Below, piece by piece: positions 1 to 8,505 of a stretch of DNA of 64,000 bases (its first letter is position 1; every line of letters begins with the position of its first letter). The stretch comes from Desulforamulus profundi (GTDB taxonomy: Bacteria; Bacillota_B; Desulfotomaculia; Desulfotomaculales; Desulfotomaculaceae), in contig NZ_AWQQ01000020.1 of the NCBI RefSeq assembly GCF_002607855.1, forward strand, positions 14,794-78,793, given 5' to 3'. The notes beneath the pieces are model-generated. The model was given only the letters and a program-made list of their open reading frames with translations, searched no databases and was not told the origin of the DNA. The translations under genes and the position numbers were made by a program.

Positions 1-50
1 TTATAGAGAGTTATGATATATAATTATATTAGAATTAAGGGGTGGTGATT

Positions 51-380
51 TTGTTGAAGGAAAAAATATCCCAATTAAAAGCAGATCTGTTTAAAGCCAT
101 TGCACACCCTACCAGAATTCGTATCCTGGAGTTGTTAAAGGACGGGGAACTGTGTGTCTGCGATATTTTCGAGGAACTGAATGTTGAGCAGGCCAATACG
201 TCCCAACACCTGGCGGTTTTAAAAAAGCAGGATGTTCTTCAGAGCAGGAAGGAAGGCCTGCGGGTCATCTACAGCATCAAATATCCGGAGATTATCGATT
301 TATTGGGCATCGCAGACAAAATCCTCCTTCAGCAGGCCAACGAAACCATGAAAACCTTTGGCGAAATAGCAAGAAAATAG
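51..380 (+). CDS. ArsR/SmtB-family transcriptional repressor
   Basis: A winged-helix regulator of about 110 residues. The motif ELCVCDI near residue 35 matches the cysteine pair in helix alpha-3 of ArsR-type arsenite/antimonite or soft-metal sensors, so derepression by a thiophilic metal is likely. The recognition helix region QANTSQHLAVLKK is typical of the family. The gene could start at GTG 42 or 45, but the strong ribosome site around 38-44 fits TTG 51 or 54 better. No arsenic gene is adjacent; the next genes run on the opposite strand. Its target probably lies upstream of the window or is its own promoter. The family is secure, the ligand is inferred. Confidence 0.88.
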   Translation: MLKEKISQLKADLFKAIAHPTRIRILELLKDGELCVCDIFEELNVEQANTSQHLAVLKKQDVLQSRKEGLRVIYSIKYPEIIDLLGIADKILLQQANETMKTFGEIARK

Positions 381-385
381 CGCTA

Positions 386-416
386 AAAAGCACGCCGGGC
401 ACCCGGAGTGCTTTTT
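386..416 (+). terminator. Terminator after the ArsR gene
   Basis: The stem AAAAGCAC / GTGCTTTT with a GC-rich inner part (GGGC/CCCG) is followed by a T-rich tail just after the ArsR stop codon. Confidence 0.8.
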
Positions 417-432
417 GCATTTTTAATAACTT

Positions 433-467
433 AATAACTTAGGTACCAGGTACCTAAGTTATTTTTT
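433..467. repeat. Palindromic intergenic repeat, copy 1; bidirectional terminator
   Basis: AATAACTTAGGTACC, one base, then its exact reverse complement, followed by a run of T. It lies between convergent genes and overlaps the stop codon of the fetB-like gene at 459. A close inverted copy lies at 6689-6719, so this is a dispersed short repeat as well as a likely terminator. Confidence 0.6.
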
Positions 468-1258
468 GCTCTGTAAAACAAAAGGCTGCAAAGCCCCGTC
501 TTCATTAAACAGTTTTTTATAAGAAAGTCCCACCAAAATCAGGCAGCCGATGGCCACAGCGGCGGCAATCATCAGCATGACCACAATTTGATACCGGACG
601 GCTTCGCTGGGGTCCGCGCCGCCAAGAATCTGGCCCGTCATCATACCCGGTAAACTGACCAGGCCCACCACCATTAAAGAGTTAATGGTGGGGGTCATAC
701 CGGCCCGGACGGCTTCCTGGACGCTGGAACGGATGGCCTCCCAGGGGGTGGCCCCGAAGGTCAGCATGGCCTCAATTTCCGCCGAGCGGGACCTGGCCTC
801 GCTGTAAAGACGGTCCAGGGAGAGGGCAATGCCGTTCATGGAGTTGCCCAGGATCATCCGAAAATGGGTATGGCAATTCTGGCGGAATACCAGGGGTCGG
901 GGGAGATAATCAATACTGTGACAAGGGAACCTACCAGGTAGGTGCTGGCCAAAAGGGATACAAAGGCCAGCAGGGACGGGTAGTTGGGGACGTTTGGCGT
1001 TCTCTTGACTGCGGTCTTGGAGGCAATAAAACACATCAAGGTAATGATGGCCATAATAAGCCAGAGGTTATTGATTTTAAAGATATAGGTCAGGGCATAG
1101 CCCACCAGCGTAAGCTGCACGAAGGTGCGGACAGTTCCCCACAGTAAAGACCTCAGCAGCCCCAGCTTCAGAAGGGAGGAGATGGCTCCGGTGATCAAAA
1201 CCAGCACAACCGTAAAAGCCAGATGAAGGTTGGAAATGGGAATGGTGGCGTTTTCCAT
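459..1258 (-). CDS. FetB/YbbM-type ABC exporter permease, frameshifted
   Basis: Membrane subunit of a two-gene ABC system of the FetAB (YbbL/YbbM, UPF0014) family, which in Escherichia coli helps export iron. The N-terminal part (1258 down to about 862) has four hydrophobic segments and ends ARIAIPIFG. The C-terminal part resumes in another frame at MILGNSMNGIALSLDRL, the conserved family core, and ends at 459. One missing base near 862 restores a protein of about 266 residues. The ATPase gene ends two bases before this start, so the two are co-transcribed and probably coupled. The family is clear; the transported substrate is not shown here. Confidence 0.85.
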
Positions 1259-1260
1259 GG

Positions 1261-1914
1261 TTATTCACCTCTTTGTCCGGGACCGATGTCCAGAAAAGAA
1301 ACCCGGTCCAATCCTTTATAATCATTGTTATGGGACACCAGCAGCGCGGCACGGCCCGGGCCGGTCAACCAGCGGGACAGTACCCCGTAAAAGGCTTCCC
1401 TGGCCTGGTCATCCAGGGCGGCGGTGGGTTCATCCAGCAGCATGACATGCGGCTGGATGAGGAGCCCTCTGACAAAGGCAATCCGGGCAGCTTCGCCGCC
1501 GGAGAGGGTCCGGGAATCCTGCTCCCACAGGTTTGCGCCCAGAAGAAGTTCCTGCATCAGGGCTTTGGCCCGGTCGGGATCAAATTTATTTTTACTACCC
1601 TGCCGTGTTTCGAAGGGCTTGGCCAGGTTCTCCGCCACTGTCCCGTCAAAAAGGGCCGGCTTCTGCGCCAGGTAATGCAAACGGGCTCGCCAGGCTGTGG
1701 CCGGCAGGTGCCGCCAGCTTTCCCCTTGCAAAAAAACTTCCCCGCCGCTGCAGGACTGCAGTCTGGCCAGAACCCTGAGCAATGTGGATTTACCGGCCCC
1801 GGAGGGCCCCCGTACCACCAGGACACTTCCCTCGGCCACTGCGCCGGATGCGGTAATTTGACGTCCCGGGCCGGTGCCTAGGGTATAGGTGATGTTCTGA
1901 AACGTAAAGAGCAT
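1261..1914 (-). CDS. FetA/YbbL-type ABC exporter ATPase
   Basis: A 217-residue ATP-binding subunit that powers the adjacent FetB-like permease at the inner face of the membrane. It has a Walker A motif (GPSGAGKST, near residue 36), Q-loop (LAQKP), signature motif (LSGGEAAR), Walker B (VMLLDEPTAALD) and H-loop (VSHNND), so it should be active. It starts three bases after the PadR gene ends and is followed immediately by the permease, forming a padR-fetA-fetB operon. Metal or other small-molecule export is the best guess, by analogy with FetAB. Confidence 0.88.
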   Translation of the reverse strand: MLFTFQNITYTLGTGPGRQITASGAVAEGSVLVVRGPSGAGKSTLLRVLARLQSCSGGEVFLQGESWRHLPATAWRARLHYLAQKPALFDGTVAENLAKPFETRQGSKNKFDPDRAKALMQELLLGANLWEQDSRTLSGGEAARIAFVRGLLIQPHVMLLDEPTAALDDQAREAFYGVLSRWLTGPGRAALLVSHNNDYKGLDRVSFLDIGPGQRGE

Positions 1915-1917
1915 TTT

Positions 1918-2220
1918 CTACCGTTCCTCCAAAACTTCCCGGGCCAGCTCCCGGATTTTTCCTTTGGCCTCCGCCAGCACCTCACCGCCGGCTTCCGTGA
2001 TCCTGTAGTACTTTCGAAGCTTGCCTTCCACGTTGATTTTTTCCGATACCAAAAGCCCGTTTTCTTCAAGCTTGTTCAAAATAGGGTACATGGTGCCGGG
2101 CCCCACGGGGTAGCCGTGCCTGGCCAGTTCTTCCATCAGTTCCAGCCCGTAAACCGGGTTTAAAGAAGCATGATAAAGAATGTGTACCCGGATAAAACCA
2201 AGGAAAAGTTCTCTCAGCAT
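1918..2220 (-). CDS. PadR-family transcriptional regulator
   Basis: A 100-residue winged-helix protein with the PadR signature: YGLELMEELARHGYPVGPGT followed by MYPILNKLEENGL, then a wing with RKYYRITEAG. PadR proteins usually repress a neighbouring exporter or stress gene and often their own gene. It is the first gene of the operon with the FetAB-like exporter, and a TATCG-N5-CGATA palindrome overlaps the start of transcription, which supports autoregulation. The inducer cannot be read from the sequence. Confidence 0.92.
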   Translation of the reverse strand: MLRELFLGFIRVHILYHASLNPVYGLELMEELARHGYPVGPGTMYPILNKLEENGLLVSEKINVEGKLRKYYRITEAGGEVLAEAKGKIRELAREVLEER

Positions 2221-2234
2221 ATATCACACCTCGA

Positions 2235-2281
2235 TATCGGTATACGATAATAATTATACAGGGGGGTTCACCCGCAGGCAA
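2235..2281 (-). promoter_or_regulatory. Promoter and palindromic operator of the padR-fetAB operon
   Basis: On the minus strand a -35 TTGCCT (2281-2276) and -10 TATAAT (2258-2253) are spaced by 17 bases. The palindrome TATCG-N5-CGATA (2235-2249) covers the expected start of transcription, where a repressor such as the encoded PadR would block it. The rest of 2282-2523 holds no gene I can recognise. Confidence 0.65.
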
Positions 2282-2523
2282 GACCTGACCTGTTGGAAGA
2301 AGAAAAACAGCATGAGGTTTGGTTTGAGGACCCGCAAAGCGCAGCACTGAAGGCAGAACTGGTGAAGAAATATAATTGGCAAGGTTGGCCTTCTGGCGGT
2401 TGGGGTGTGAAAATCAGGAGTTCTTTCATGTGTTGACAAAGGTAAAGGGGCCATGACGGAACAATCTGTTAATAAATAACGCCTCCCCCGGCCATACTAA
2501 AGGACGACAGGAGGTGTTTTTCA

Positions 2524-2757
2524 GTGGCGAAAAAAGTGGCCATCGAACCTGGTCTGGATGATTTAAGCCAACTTTTAAAGAACCAGGGCTATAAAGTTGT
2601 TAAACCCGGCAGTGGGGAAAATGTAATGGCGGTTGTTATCAACGGCTTGGATAACAACACCATGAACATGCAGGGCATCTCAACCAAAGCACCGGTTATT
2701 GATGCAGCCGGTTATACGCCGGATCAAATTTTATCCCGCATTAAAGAATTAGGTTAA
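2524..2757 (+). CDS. UPF0180 (YkuS-like) protein
   Basis: A 77-residue protein starting at GTG with a good AGGAGGTG site upstream. It matches my recollection of the UPF0180/YkuS family of endospore formers: MAKKVAIEPGLDDLSQLLK at the N-terminus, a central VINGLDNNTM, and STKAPVIDAAGYTPDQI toward the end. The biochemical function is unknown. It is a single-gene unit with its own terminator. Confidence 0.85.
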   Translation: MAKKVAIEPGLDDLSQLLKNQGYKVVKPGSGENVMAVVINGLDNNTMNMQGISTKAPVIDAAGYTPDQILSRIKELG

Positions 2758-2767
2758 AAGAAAGCAG

Positions 2768-2800
2768 GAAACCCGGAAGAAGGAATCCGGGTTTCTTTTA
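2768..2800 (+). terminator. Terminator after the UPF0180 gene
   Basis: The stem GAAACCCGGA / TCCGGGTTTC with a short loop is followed by TTTTA. Confidence 0.85.
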
Positions 2801-2829
2801 TACTCCGGGCAAAGTACCAGGACTTTTTG

Positions 2830-3240
2830 TTAACGAATGCCGACCACTTCCACCAGGTAATCGTGCAGCCGCTCAAAGAGGAGGCCCACCCCAAACCACA
2901 GGAGAGCCATATCCAGGCGAATCACCCCGGCAATCTGCAAGGGTGTCTGCCCGGTGTAGTCCCAGGGAATGGCGCCGGTGACAGCCTTAATCAACAGGCC
3001 GCTGCCGGCTTCTATGAACCAGATGGCCACCACCCAGACCATCCCCCGCAGCCACCAGGTCCAAGGACGGATGACGTTATGGACCGGTTCCAAGAGGATT
3101 GCCAGTCCGTAAATGGGGAACATCCAGAGATAGGTGGTGGAGGTCAAACGCCAGTCCCCGTCCAGGGCAGACAGAAACCCTGTCCACATAACCTCCATTA
3201 ACCAGCCTAATAGTCCGTAGATAAGAAAGCGTCTGAACAT
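2830..3240 (-). CDS. Four-helix membrane protein, CmpB-like (putative ABC-transporter type IV family)
   Basis: About 136 residues, mostly hydrophobic, with roughly four membrane helices. The opening FLIYGLLGWLMEV and the later LWMFPIYGLAILLEP resemble PF06541 (putative ABC-transporter type IV, CmpB-like), a poorly understood family of small integral membrane proteins. I chose ATG 3240; a longer reading from TTG 3303 lacks support. No ATPase gene lies nearby, so transport function is unproven. Confidence 0.65.
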   Translation of the reverse strand: MFRRFLIYGLLGWLMEVMWTGFLSALDGDWRLTSTTYLWMFPIYGLAILLEPVHNVIRPWTWWLRGMVWVVAIWFIEAGSGLLIKAVTGAIPWDYTGQTPLQIAGVIRLDMALLWFGVGLLFERLHDYLVEVVGIR

Positions 3241-3409
3241 GCACCTATTATTTGCATTCAACACAAAAATATGCCTGAATAACTTACCGGCATGACGATC
3301 CAATTGAGACAGGTAAGGAAGGAAATCGGCAGGCGCAGAGAACCTCCAAGAACGTCATAACGACCCCTGGCATAATATGGTTTTAGGAAAGCAAATGTCG
3401 GGAGGTCCG

Positions 3410-4080
3410 CTACTGCTGCTGTCCGAGCCTTTGCAGCTCTTTTTTTATTCCCCAATACAGCAGTACGGCAACAATCATACTTATGACAAGATAAATATAA
3501 TTCTTGCCCAGGGTAATGACATTATAACTAAAGGCCGTTTCCAACAATAGGGCCGGAAACTTGCAAGGGCTGTAGCGATAAAAAAATGAAACAGGGAAAC
3601 GGATGTTACCGCCCCCAACAGGTTGATAATGCCCGAGGGAATAAAGGGGGCCATCCGGAGAACCGTGAGAAAATAGATCTGTCGCAGACCCGGCAGGGAA
3701 TTAACGGTCCTGAAAAGTTTCCAGTGCCCGGTGGGGATTTTGGCAACGGATTGAACCCCCCACCTGTACAACAGAAAGGACACAACCGCCCCGACAATCT
3801 CCCCGGCCCAGGAGACAAAAAAACCGCCCCAGAGGCCGAAAACCAGGATGTTGGCCCCTGTTAAAAAAACCGAGGGGACAACCCCCAGCACACTGATCAG
3901 CACATTCAGGAGGATACTGATAACAATGGCGGCAGTACCGGCCTTTGCCAGCAGCCCGGCAGTGGCAGTGCTGTCCCCGAAAGGAATTGATTGCAAGATA
4001 TCAAAGGTTCCTGTGCGCCACAGGACAATCAGGAGAATGATTACCACAACGAGTAAGATAAAGGTAACTTTTTTCTTCAT
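3410..4080 (-). CDS. TVP38/TMEM64 (DedA-related) membrane protein, frameshifted
   Basis: A VTT-domain membrane protein of about 224 residues once corrected. The core VVPSVFLTGANILVFG and AGEIVGAVVSFLLYRWG matches the TVP38/TMEM64 family, whose members are implicated in lipid scrambling or envelope homeostasis. The frame breaks near 3553 after FIATALASF; adding one base restores the expected PALLLETAFSYNVITLGKNY and a tail ending at 3410. It is a stand-alone gene. Family assignment is good; function is inferred from family only. Confidence 0.8.
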
Positions 4081-4102
4081 TAAAATAACTCCGGGATGAT
4101 TG

Positions 4103-4134
4103 ATTCTTTAGATGCGGATACCCGCATCAAGAAT
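4103..4134. repeat. Imperfect inverted repeat between divergent genes
   Basis: ATTCTT-TA-GATGCGG, loop ATAC, then CCGCATC-AAGAAT. It sits just upstream of the TVP38-like gene and could be an operator. No T-run follows on either strand, so a terminator is less likely. Confidence 0.4.
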
Positions 4135-4227
4135 AGAATTGTTTAATTATACCCTACTGGCCTGATTAACCGGAAGTAGGAAATTTCTTCTTTTGGGGTT
4201 AGCGAATCCTGGTACTGTAACTACTTA

Positions 4228-4278
4228 TTGACAAAAAGATTGCCAACATTTAAGATATTGATAATGATAATCATTTTC
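4228..4278 (+). promoter_or_regulatory. Promoter with Fur box upstream of the HD-GYP gene
   Basis: The -35 TTGACA (4228-4233), 17-base spacer and -10 TAAGAT (4251-4256) are followed by GATAATGATAATCATTTTC (4260-4278). That sequence matches the classical 19-base Fur consensus at 18 positions. The box covers the transcription start, so iron-loaded Fur should repress this gene. Confidence 0.8.
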
Positions 4279-4328
4279 ATGATGAAATTTTAGTAATTAG
4301 ATAAAGCAGAAATGGATGAGGTGATCCA

Positions 4329-5537
4329 ATGTCTTCTTTATATATGGGAAAGAACCGGCACTTTGAACAGGCGGCCATGCAATTGCGCATTGAACAGCTG
4401 GAACAGCAGAACGAAGAACTCCTTGCCATCAACAGGATGCTTCGTAAGAAAGTGAAGGAAATTAGTTTCTTACACGGGGTGTTGACAGACCTGATCAAAA
4501 CCTATGACTTTGAAGGCACCGTTGAAGCCATCTTGGACATGTCCATGAAAATTACGAACAGTGAAGCGGGCTTTATTGCATTGGCTCCCCGGGTGTGCGA
4601 CAGATTGGAGGTCATTGCAGCCAGAGGGCAGTTCGAGCCGGCCGTTAAAGAGTATTTACAGAACAATACCTGCCTGGTGCGGGGGTGCTTTTCTTCCCGG
4701 GTGGTGGAATTCACCAGTAACCATGCTGCCTTTAAACCGCTGCGCCAAAGGGACGCCTTCCTGCGCTCCCTGATGGCGGTACCGTTACAGGTAAACAGCC
4801 TGGTCATCGGTGTTCTCATCTTGATGCACCGGCACCATGGTCAGGATACTCACCGGATTGAATACACCGACACCGACCGGAGCTCGGTCTTGTCCTTCGC
4901 CGGTCAAGCGGCGCTCATCCTGGACAACACCCGGATGAAAATAGAGTACGGCAGAAGGGATGTTTATCTAAAGAGCATCTCCGCCCTGACATCGGCCATC
5001 GATGCCAAAGATACATACACCCGCAATCACTCCCGCAATGTAGCCAGGTATGCAGTGGCCCTGGGAGAGGGGCTGGGCCTGTCCTCCGAGGAACTGACCC
5101 ATATTCATTTCGGCGCCATTCTGCATGACATTGGCAAAATCGGTGTGCCGGAATTCATCCTCAACAAGCCGGGCCGCTTATCGCCGGATGAATTTCAAAC
5201 CATAAAAGAACATCCCACCATTGGCGCCCATATCCTGGCTCCCATAGACTTTCTCAAGGAAGCGCTCAATGTGGTCCTTTACCATCATGAACGCTATGAC
5301 GGCAGCGGTTATCCCAAGGGACTGAAGGGGGAGGCCATCCCTTACACTGCGCGGTTGGTCAGCATTGCGGACGCCTGGGATGCCATGACCTCGCAAAGAG
5401 CTTACCGCGGGGCACTGCCACTGGAAACCGCTGTCCGGGAATTGGAGCAAGGGGCCGGCGGTCAGTTTGATCCCGTGATGGTAAATGTTTTTACCGGTAT
5501 TATCAAGAGCAAACCCGAAGTTATGATTTCCGGTTAG
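4329..5537 (+). CDS. GAF and HD-GYP domain cyclic-di-GMP phosphodiesterase
   Basis: A 402-residue cytoplasmic protein. Residues 12-50 form a coiled coil (RIEQLEQQNEELLAINRML), residues about 55-205 a GAF sensor domain, and the C-terminal half an HD-GYP domain. The catalytic set is intact: HSRNV near 233, HDIGKIG near 268, EHP near 297 and HHERYDGSGYPKG near 318. It should hydrolyse cyclic-di-GMP in response to a ligand or redox state sensed by GAF. A Fur-box promoter directly upstream ties expression to iron limitation, which is unusual. A broken GGDEF gene follows, suggesting a former synthesis/breakdown pair. Confidence 0.9.
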   Translation: MSSLYMGKNRHFEQAAMQLRIEQLEQQNEELLAINRMLRKKVKEISFLHGVLTDLIKTYDFEGTVEAILDMSMKITNSEAGFIALAPRVCDRLEVIAARGQFEPAVKEYLQNNTCLVRGCFSSRVVEFTSNHAAFKPLRQRDAFLRSLMAVPLQVNSLVIGVLILMHRHHGQDTHRIEYTDTDRSSVLSFAGQAALILDNTRMKIEYGRRDVYLKSISALTSAIDAKDTYTRNHSRNVARYAVALGEGLGLSSEELTHIHFGAILHDIGKIGVPEFILNKPGRLSPDEFQTIKEHPTIGAHILAPIDFLKEALNVVLYHHERYDGSGYPKGLKGEAIPYTARLVSIADAWDAMTSQRAYRGALPLETAVRELEQGAGGQFDPVMVNVFTGIIKSKPEVMISG

Positions 5538-5587
5538 TTACCTGCTGAATGCATGTTCAACCATTGACGATCAAAGGGGTTTTGATC

Positions 5588-6209
5588 ATGTTATCCCGGA
5601 ATTACTTCAACATTCAAGAAATCAACCTGTTGGAAGTGGAACTTTTCATCGCCAGGCTGCGCAAGTGGCTGGTCTGTACCGGCCTGTTCATCGGGGCGCT
5701 TCTTGTGCAATTCAATTCTATATCACAGGGGCAGGGAATCATCGCTGCTGCAGCCGTTTTGTACAGCTTTAAGATTGAAGACTACTACCGGACGGCCGGT
5801 GTCAAAGGGTGCAAATATCTTTCAACCTTTTAAAAAAATTAATGATCGCTTTGGCCACCAGGTAGGGGATCAGGTCCTGGCCCGGGTGGCGGAGGTCATG
5901 AAGCAAACTGTACGTAAAGGAGACAGCGTAGCCCGTTACGGGGGAGAGGAGTTTGTGCTTACATTACCCGGTGCGGACAAACAGGCTGCCTTTGAAGTGG
6001 CTGAAAAGATACGCCAGGCGGTTGAAAATGTGACTTGGAACGGCAGCCTGAAAGTAACCGTCAGTGCGGGAGTGGCCTCTTTCCCTGGGGACGGCCAGGA
6101 CCCGGCGGAGTTGTTAAGGCATGCGGACCAAGCTTTATACAGGGCGAAAGCCGGGGGAAGAAACCGTGTTCTGACGTTCCATGCCCTGTCTTGTTTAAAC
6201 CAGGCCTAA
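5588..6209 (+). pseudogene. Diguanylate cyclase remnant with internal deletion
   Basis: The N-terminal piece (5588-5833) encodes one or two membrane segments (WLVCTGLFIGALLVQF) and ends in YYRTAGVKGCKYLSTF. The second piece resumes in another frame inside a GGDEF domain at FKKINDRFGHQVGDQVLARV and contains the active-site motif YGGEEF and the C-terminal HADQALYRAK. Everything expected between the membrane region and the middle of the GGDEF fold is missing, including the start of the catalytic domain. This is a deletion of several hundred bases, not a single-base error, so no active enzyme is made. Confidence 0.75.
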
Positions 6210-6225
6210 TCAATTTTTATTCCGT

Positions 6226-6284
6226 TTGACAGAACCTACCCAGGGCTTGTATAATAATGTTAATTGATAAAGATTATCATTATC
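6226..6284 (+). promoter_or_regulatory. Promoter with Fur box upstream of the DUF2325 gene
   Basis: The -35 TTGACA (6226-6231), an 18-base spacer and -10 TATAAT (6250-6255) are followed by GATAAAGATTATCATTATC (6266-6284), which matches the Fur consensus at 17 of 19 positions. Repression by Fur-Fe(II) is expected. Confidence 0.8.
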
Positions 6285-6306
6285 ATTGATTGGGAGGGAT
6301 AAGTCA

Positions 6307-6690
6307 ATGAGTTCAACCGGAACCAAAAACAACAAAATACATAAACAAGCCAGACAAAAACAGTGCATCAACCCGTGCGGCCAATGCGATTGCTGCATGA
6401 AGCGGATCTTAATGGTGGGCGGCATTACCAAATTCAAGGCCCTTTATAAAAATATCATTGAGCAGCATGGCTGTCATTTTGAATACCTGGACGGGTATAT
6501 GAAGGGTGGAGAAAGGGCGTTAATCAATAAGATTAAAAGATGCGACATGGTATTTTGCCCCGTTGACTGCAACAGCCACAACGCCTGTCTCAGCGTAAAA
6601 AAGCTCTGTAAAAAGGAAGGAAAACCCTATAAAATCCTGCCTTCCTCCAGCATATCGGGAGTTACCCTGGCCATCGGGGAGATTGGCTAG
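6307..6690 (+). CDS. Fur-controlled DUF2325 protein
   Basis: A 127-residue protein. The C-terminal 90 residues match DUF2325: ILMVGGITKFKALYKNIIEQ, FEYLDGYMKGG, then CDMVFCPVDCNSHNACLSVK and KPYKILPSSS. The N-terminus adds a cysteine group CINPCGQCDCC that could bind a metal or an Fe-S cluster. The fold resembles a Rossmann-like nucleotide pocket, but no activity is established for the family. A Fur-box promoter sits directly upstream with a GGGAGG ribosome site, so it should be made when iron is scarce. Confidence 0.82.
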   Translation: MSSTGTKNNKIHKQARQKQCINPCGQCDCCMKRILMVGGITKFKALYKNIIEQHGCHFEYLDGYMKGGERALINKIKRCDMVFCPVDCNSHNACLSVKKLCKKEGKPYKILPSSSISGVTLAIGEIG

Positions 6691-6719
6691 GTACCAGGTA
6701 CTTAAGTTATTAAGTTATT
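6689..6719. repeat. Palindromic intergenic repeat, copy 2
   Basis: AGGTACCAGGTACTTAAGTT followed by ATTAAGTTATT. It matches the reverse complement of 427-463 with about two mismatches. It lies just after the DUF2325 stop codon. Confidence 0.6.
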
Positions 6720-6791
6720 TGCTTTTTTAGGAAAGGAAAGTTATATACAGTTTTTCAAAAAAGCATAATTTCCTAAAACAAAGAACAAAAG

Positions 6792-6810
6792 GGTGCGGAA
6801 AAACCGCACC
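6792..6810 (-). terminator. Terminator of the DUF1624 gene
   Basis: On the minus strand GGTGCGG, loop TTTTT, CCGCACC is followed by a T-rich stretch directly after the gene end at 6812. Confidence 0.75.
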
Positions 6811-6811
6811 T

Positions 6812-7528
6812 TTAAACATTTATTTTGAAGGGAAAAGACCGGTAAAGAAGGGAAAGGAGCAATAATATCACAGGCTGGTGCAGGAGATAAATGGCTAAAG
6901 AGTGCCGCCCCAGGGTATTTAAAGGGTTTTGCCTGAAAGGGAAAGAGGCAAACAGGCTGTTCTTTTCCCTGTAAATCATTTTTCCCAGCACGACCCCGTA
7001 GAGGAATAAGCCCAGCCACGGGACCAGGGGGTAATAATCCGCCGAGTAAAAGTCCGGTCCCATCAGACCCAGAGGGGCCAGCAAATGATTGGGCATGGCG
7101 ATCCTTTTTAAATAAAACCCTGTTAAAATGATCCCCGTGCCAAGAGTAAGAAGAAGGCCGGGTTTAAGGTGTTTAAAAAGGGGATAAAGAAGGATAGCGG
7201 TACCTAAAAAATGGAGGATGCCGAAAAAAATGTTGGAACCCGGAACCGTCAGAGAAGTAACGAGTGTGATTACCAGACCAAGCGCGAACAGTTTGGCACC
7301 TCGTTTGACGTTGTTTCTGCTCAAAGAACAGCTGATGCCGGCCACAATAATAAACAAGGATGCCGCTGTCTTGCCAATATAGTAGACAGGGCCTTGTTCA
7401 TAAAGGATTGGTACCTGGTAAAATGTGTTTAAGTCATACAAGATATGAAAAACAACCATCATAAGGATGGCGATGCCACGCAAAAAATCCAGTTCCCAAA
7501 TTCTTGTGCCAGACGGGTTGTCCATCAT
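6812..7528 (-). CDS. DUF1624 (HGSNAT-like) membrane acetyltransferase family protein
   Basis: A 238-residue protein with about seven or eight membrane helices. The N-terminal WELDFLRGIAILMMVVFHIL matches DUF1624, the catalytic domain family of heparan-alpha-glucosaminide N-acetyltransferase. The histidine in VVFHILYDLN is the residue usually assumed to carry out acyl transfer across the membrane. The substrate in bacteria is unknown; a cell-envelope sugar is a reasonable guess. The gene stands alone with its own terminator. Confidence 0.82.
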   Translation of the reverse strand: MMDNPSGTRIWELDFLRGIAILMMVVFHILYDLNTFYQVPILYEQGPVYYIGKTAASLFIIVAGISCSLSRNNVKRGAKLFALGLVITLVTSLTVPGSNIFFGILHFLGTAILLYPLFKHLKPGLLLTLGTGIILTGFYLKRIAMPNHLLAPLGLMGPDFYSADYYPLVPWLGLFLYGVVLGKMIYREKNSLFASFPFRQNPLNTLGRHSLAIYLLHQPVILLLLSLLYRSFPFKINV

Positions 7529-7783
7529 CCGCCATATCTCCTAATCTAAGGTAATATACATAAAAAGCAGTGGTTAATATAGATAGCTTGCCCGTTAGAA
7601 CCTTTGCAGACAAAACAAGAAGGCCCGATCTACTAATGGGTGATTTACTATCATTTTAGTATATCAATCGTTCTTTGCAAATCTGTTTCAACAGGGTTAC
7701 ATTTTTACTTGTACAGGAAAAAGGTTCGGAAAGCTGCAAAAAGATCCTTCATTTTTATGGGTAGTTTTTAAGGAGACAAGTCA

Positions 7784-8317
7784 GTGTATAAAAGAAAACC
7801 AGCAAAAAATGGCGCAGGCAATTGTTGAGAGGCAGTACAGCCTGCAGCCCGAACTAAGAAAAAATATGACCAATACCAGCATGAGAAATTTGTACAGGAT
7901 GTAAATTACCACCTTTCGTACCTTTCCGAGGCCGTTGCTGCATCCCAGGTTTCTTTGTTTTCCGAATACATCGCATGGTTAAAGGCGTTCCTGCCCAAGG
8001 CCGGTGTGCCGCTTAGCGAACTGGTGGTTAATTTGCATGTGCTGATGGAGGTTTTAAAGGGAACGCTGCCTCCCGTGATGGCGGAGGTTGCCTGTTCATA
8101 CGTAGAGAATGGATTAAAGCAGCTGCCGCAATTTTCGGAAGAGCTCCCCTCGTTCATCAGGATGCTGAAGAAAAACGGTCTTCGCATGGTGGCCACCTGT
8201 GTAGCCGGGGAACTGCATGAAATCGGCATTCGTATGGCGGCGGACGCCTATGCAAAGGATGCCATGGAAGCCATTACCGTTGCCAACCAATTGGTTAATA
8301 TGGGGGAGAAAGCATGA
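7784..8317 (+). CDS. Helical sensor-like protein, frameshifted, function uncertain
   Basis: A gene of about 178 codons reconstructed across two probable A-run errors: one extra A near 7792 and one missing A near 7868. GTG 7784 has a good AAGGAGA site eight bases upstream. The joined product reads MAQAIVERQYSLQPELRKKY, then YDQYQHEKFVQDVNYHLSYL and SEYIAWLKAFLPKAGVPLSE. It is all-helical and resembles, from memory only, the region preceding cobalamin-binding or globin-like domains in some sensors; I see no B12-binding DxHxxG motif. Its stop overlaps the next ORF by four bases. Treat the function as unknown. Confidence 0.5.
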
Positions 8318-8505
8318 AGATCCAACAAACAGGCGGCATTGCCCTGGTGAGTGACCAAAGGGGTAGGATCACGCGGGTCCTGGAGCATGGATTGCACTGT
8401 GCGGGGATTACTGGCTGGGGCCGTCCTTGGAATGTGCGATTACTTCCGGCCTTACAGCCTCAGAATTGGTCATGGCGGATTAATAAAAATAATTTTGTCT
8501 TTTAA
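8314..8505 (+). pseudogene. Probable N-terminal fragment of a PAS-type sensor protein
   Basis: It starts with ATG overlapping the preceding stop (ATGA). The first 30 residues, KIQQTGGIALVSDQRGRITR and VLEHGL, look like the start of a small ligand-binding sensor domain. Shifting frame near 8410 gives LECAITSGLTASELVMAD, a more natural continuation that also stops soon. The rest of the expected sensor or kinase is absent, so this is probably a truncated gene. Confidence 0.4.

Noticed and set aside
5588..6209. GGDEF gene explained by a simple one-base error
   Set aside because: No single indel restores the missing region; the start of the GGDEF domain is absent, so a deletion is needed.
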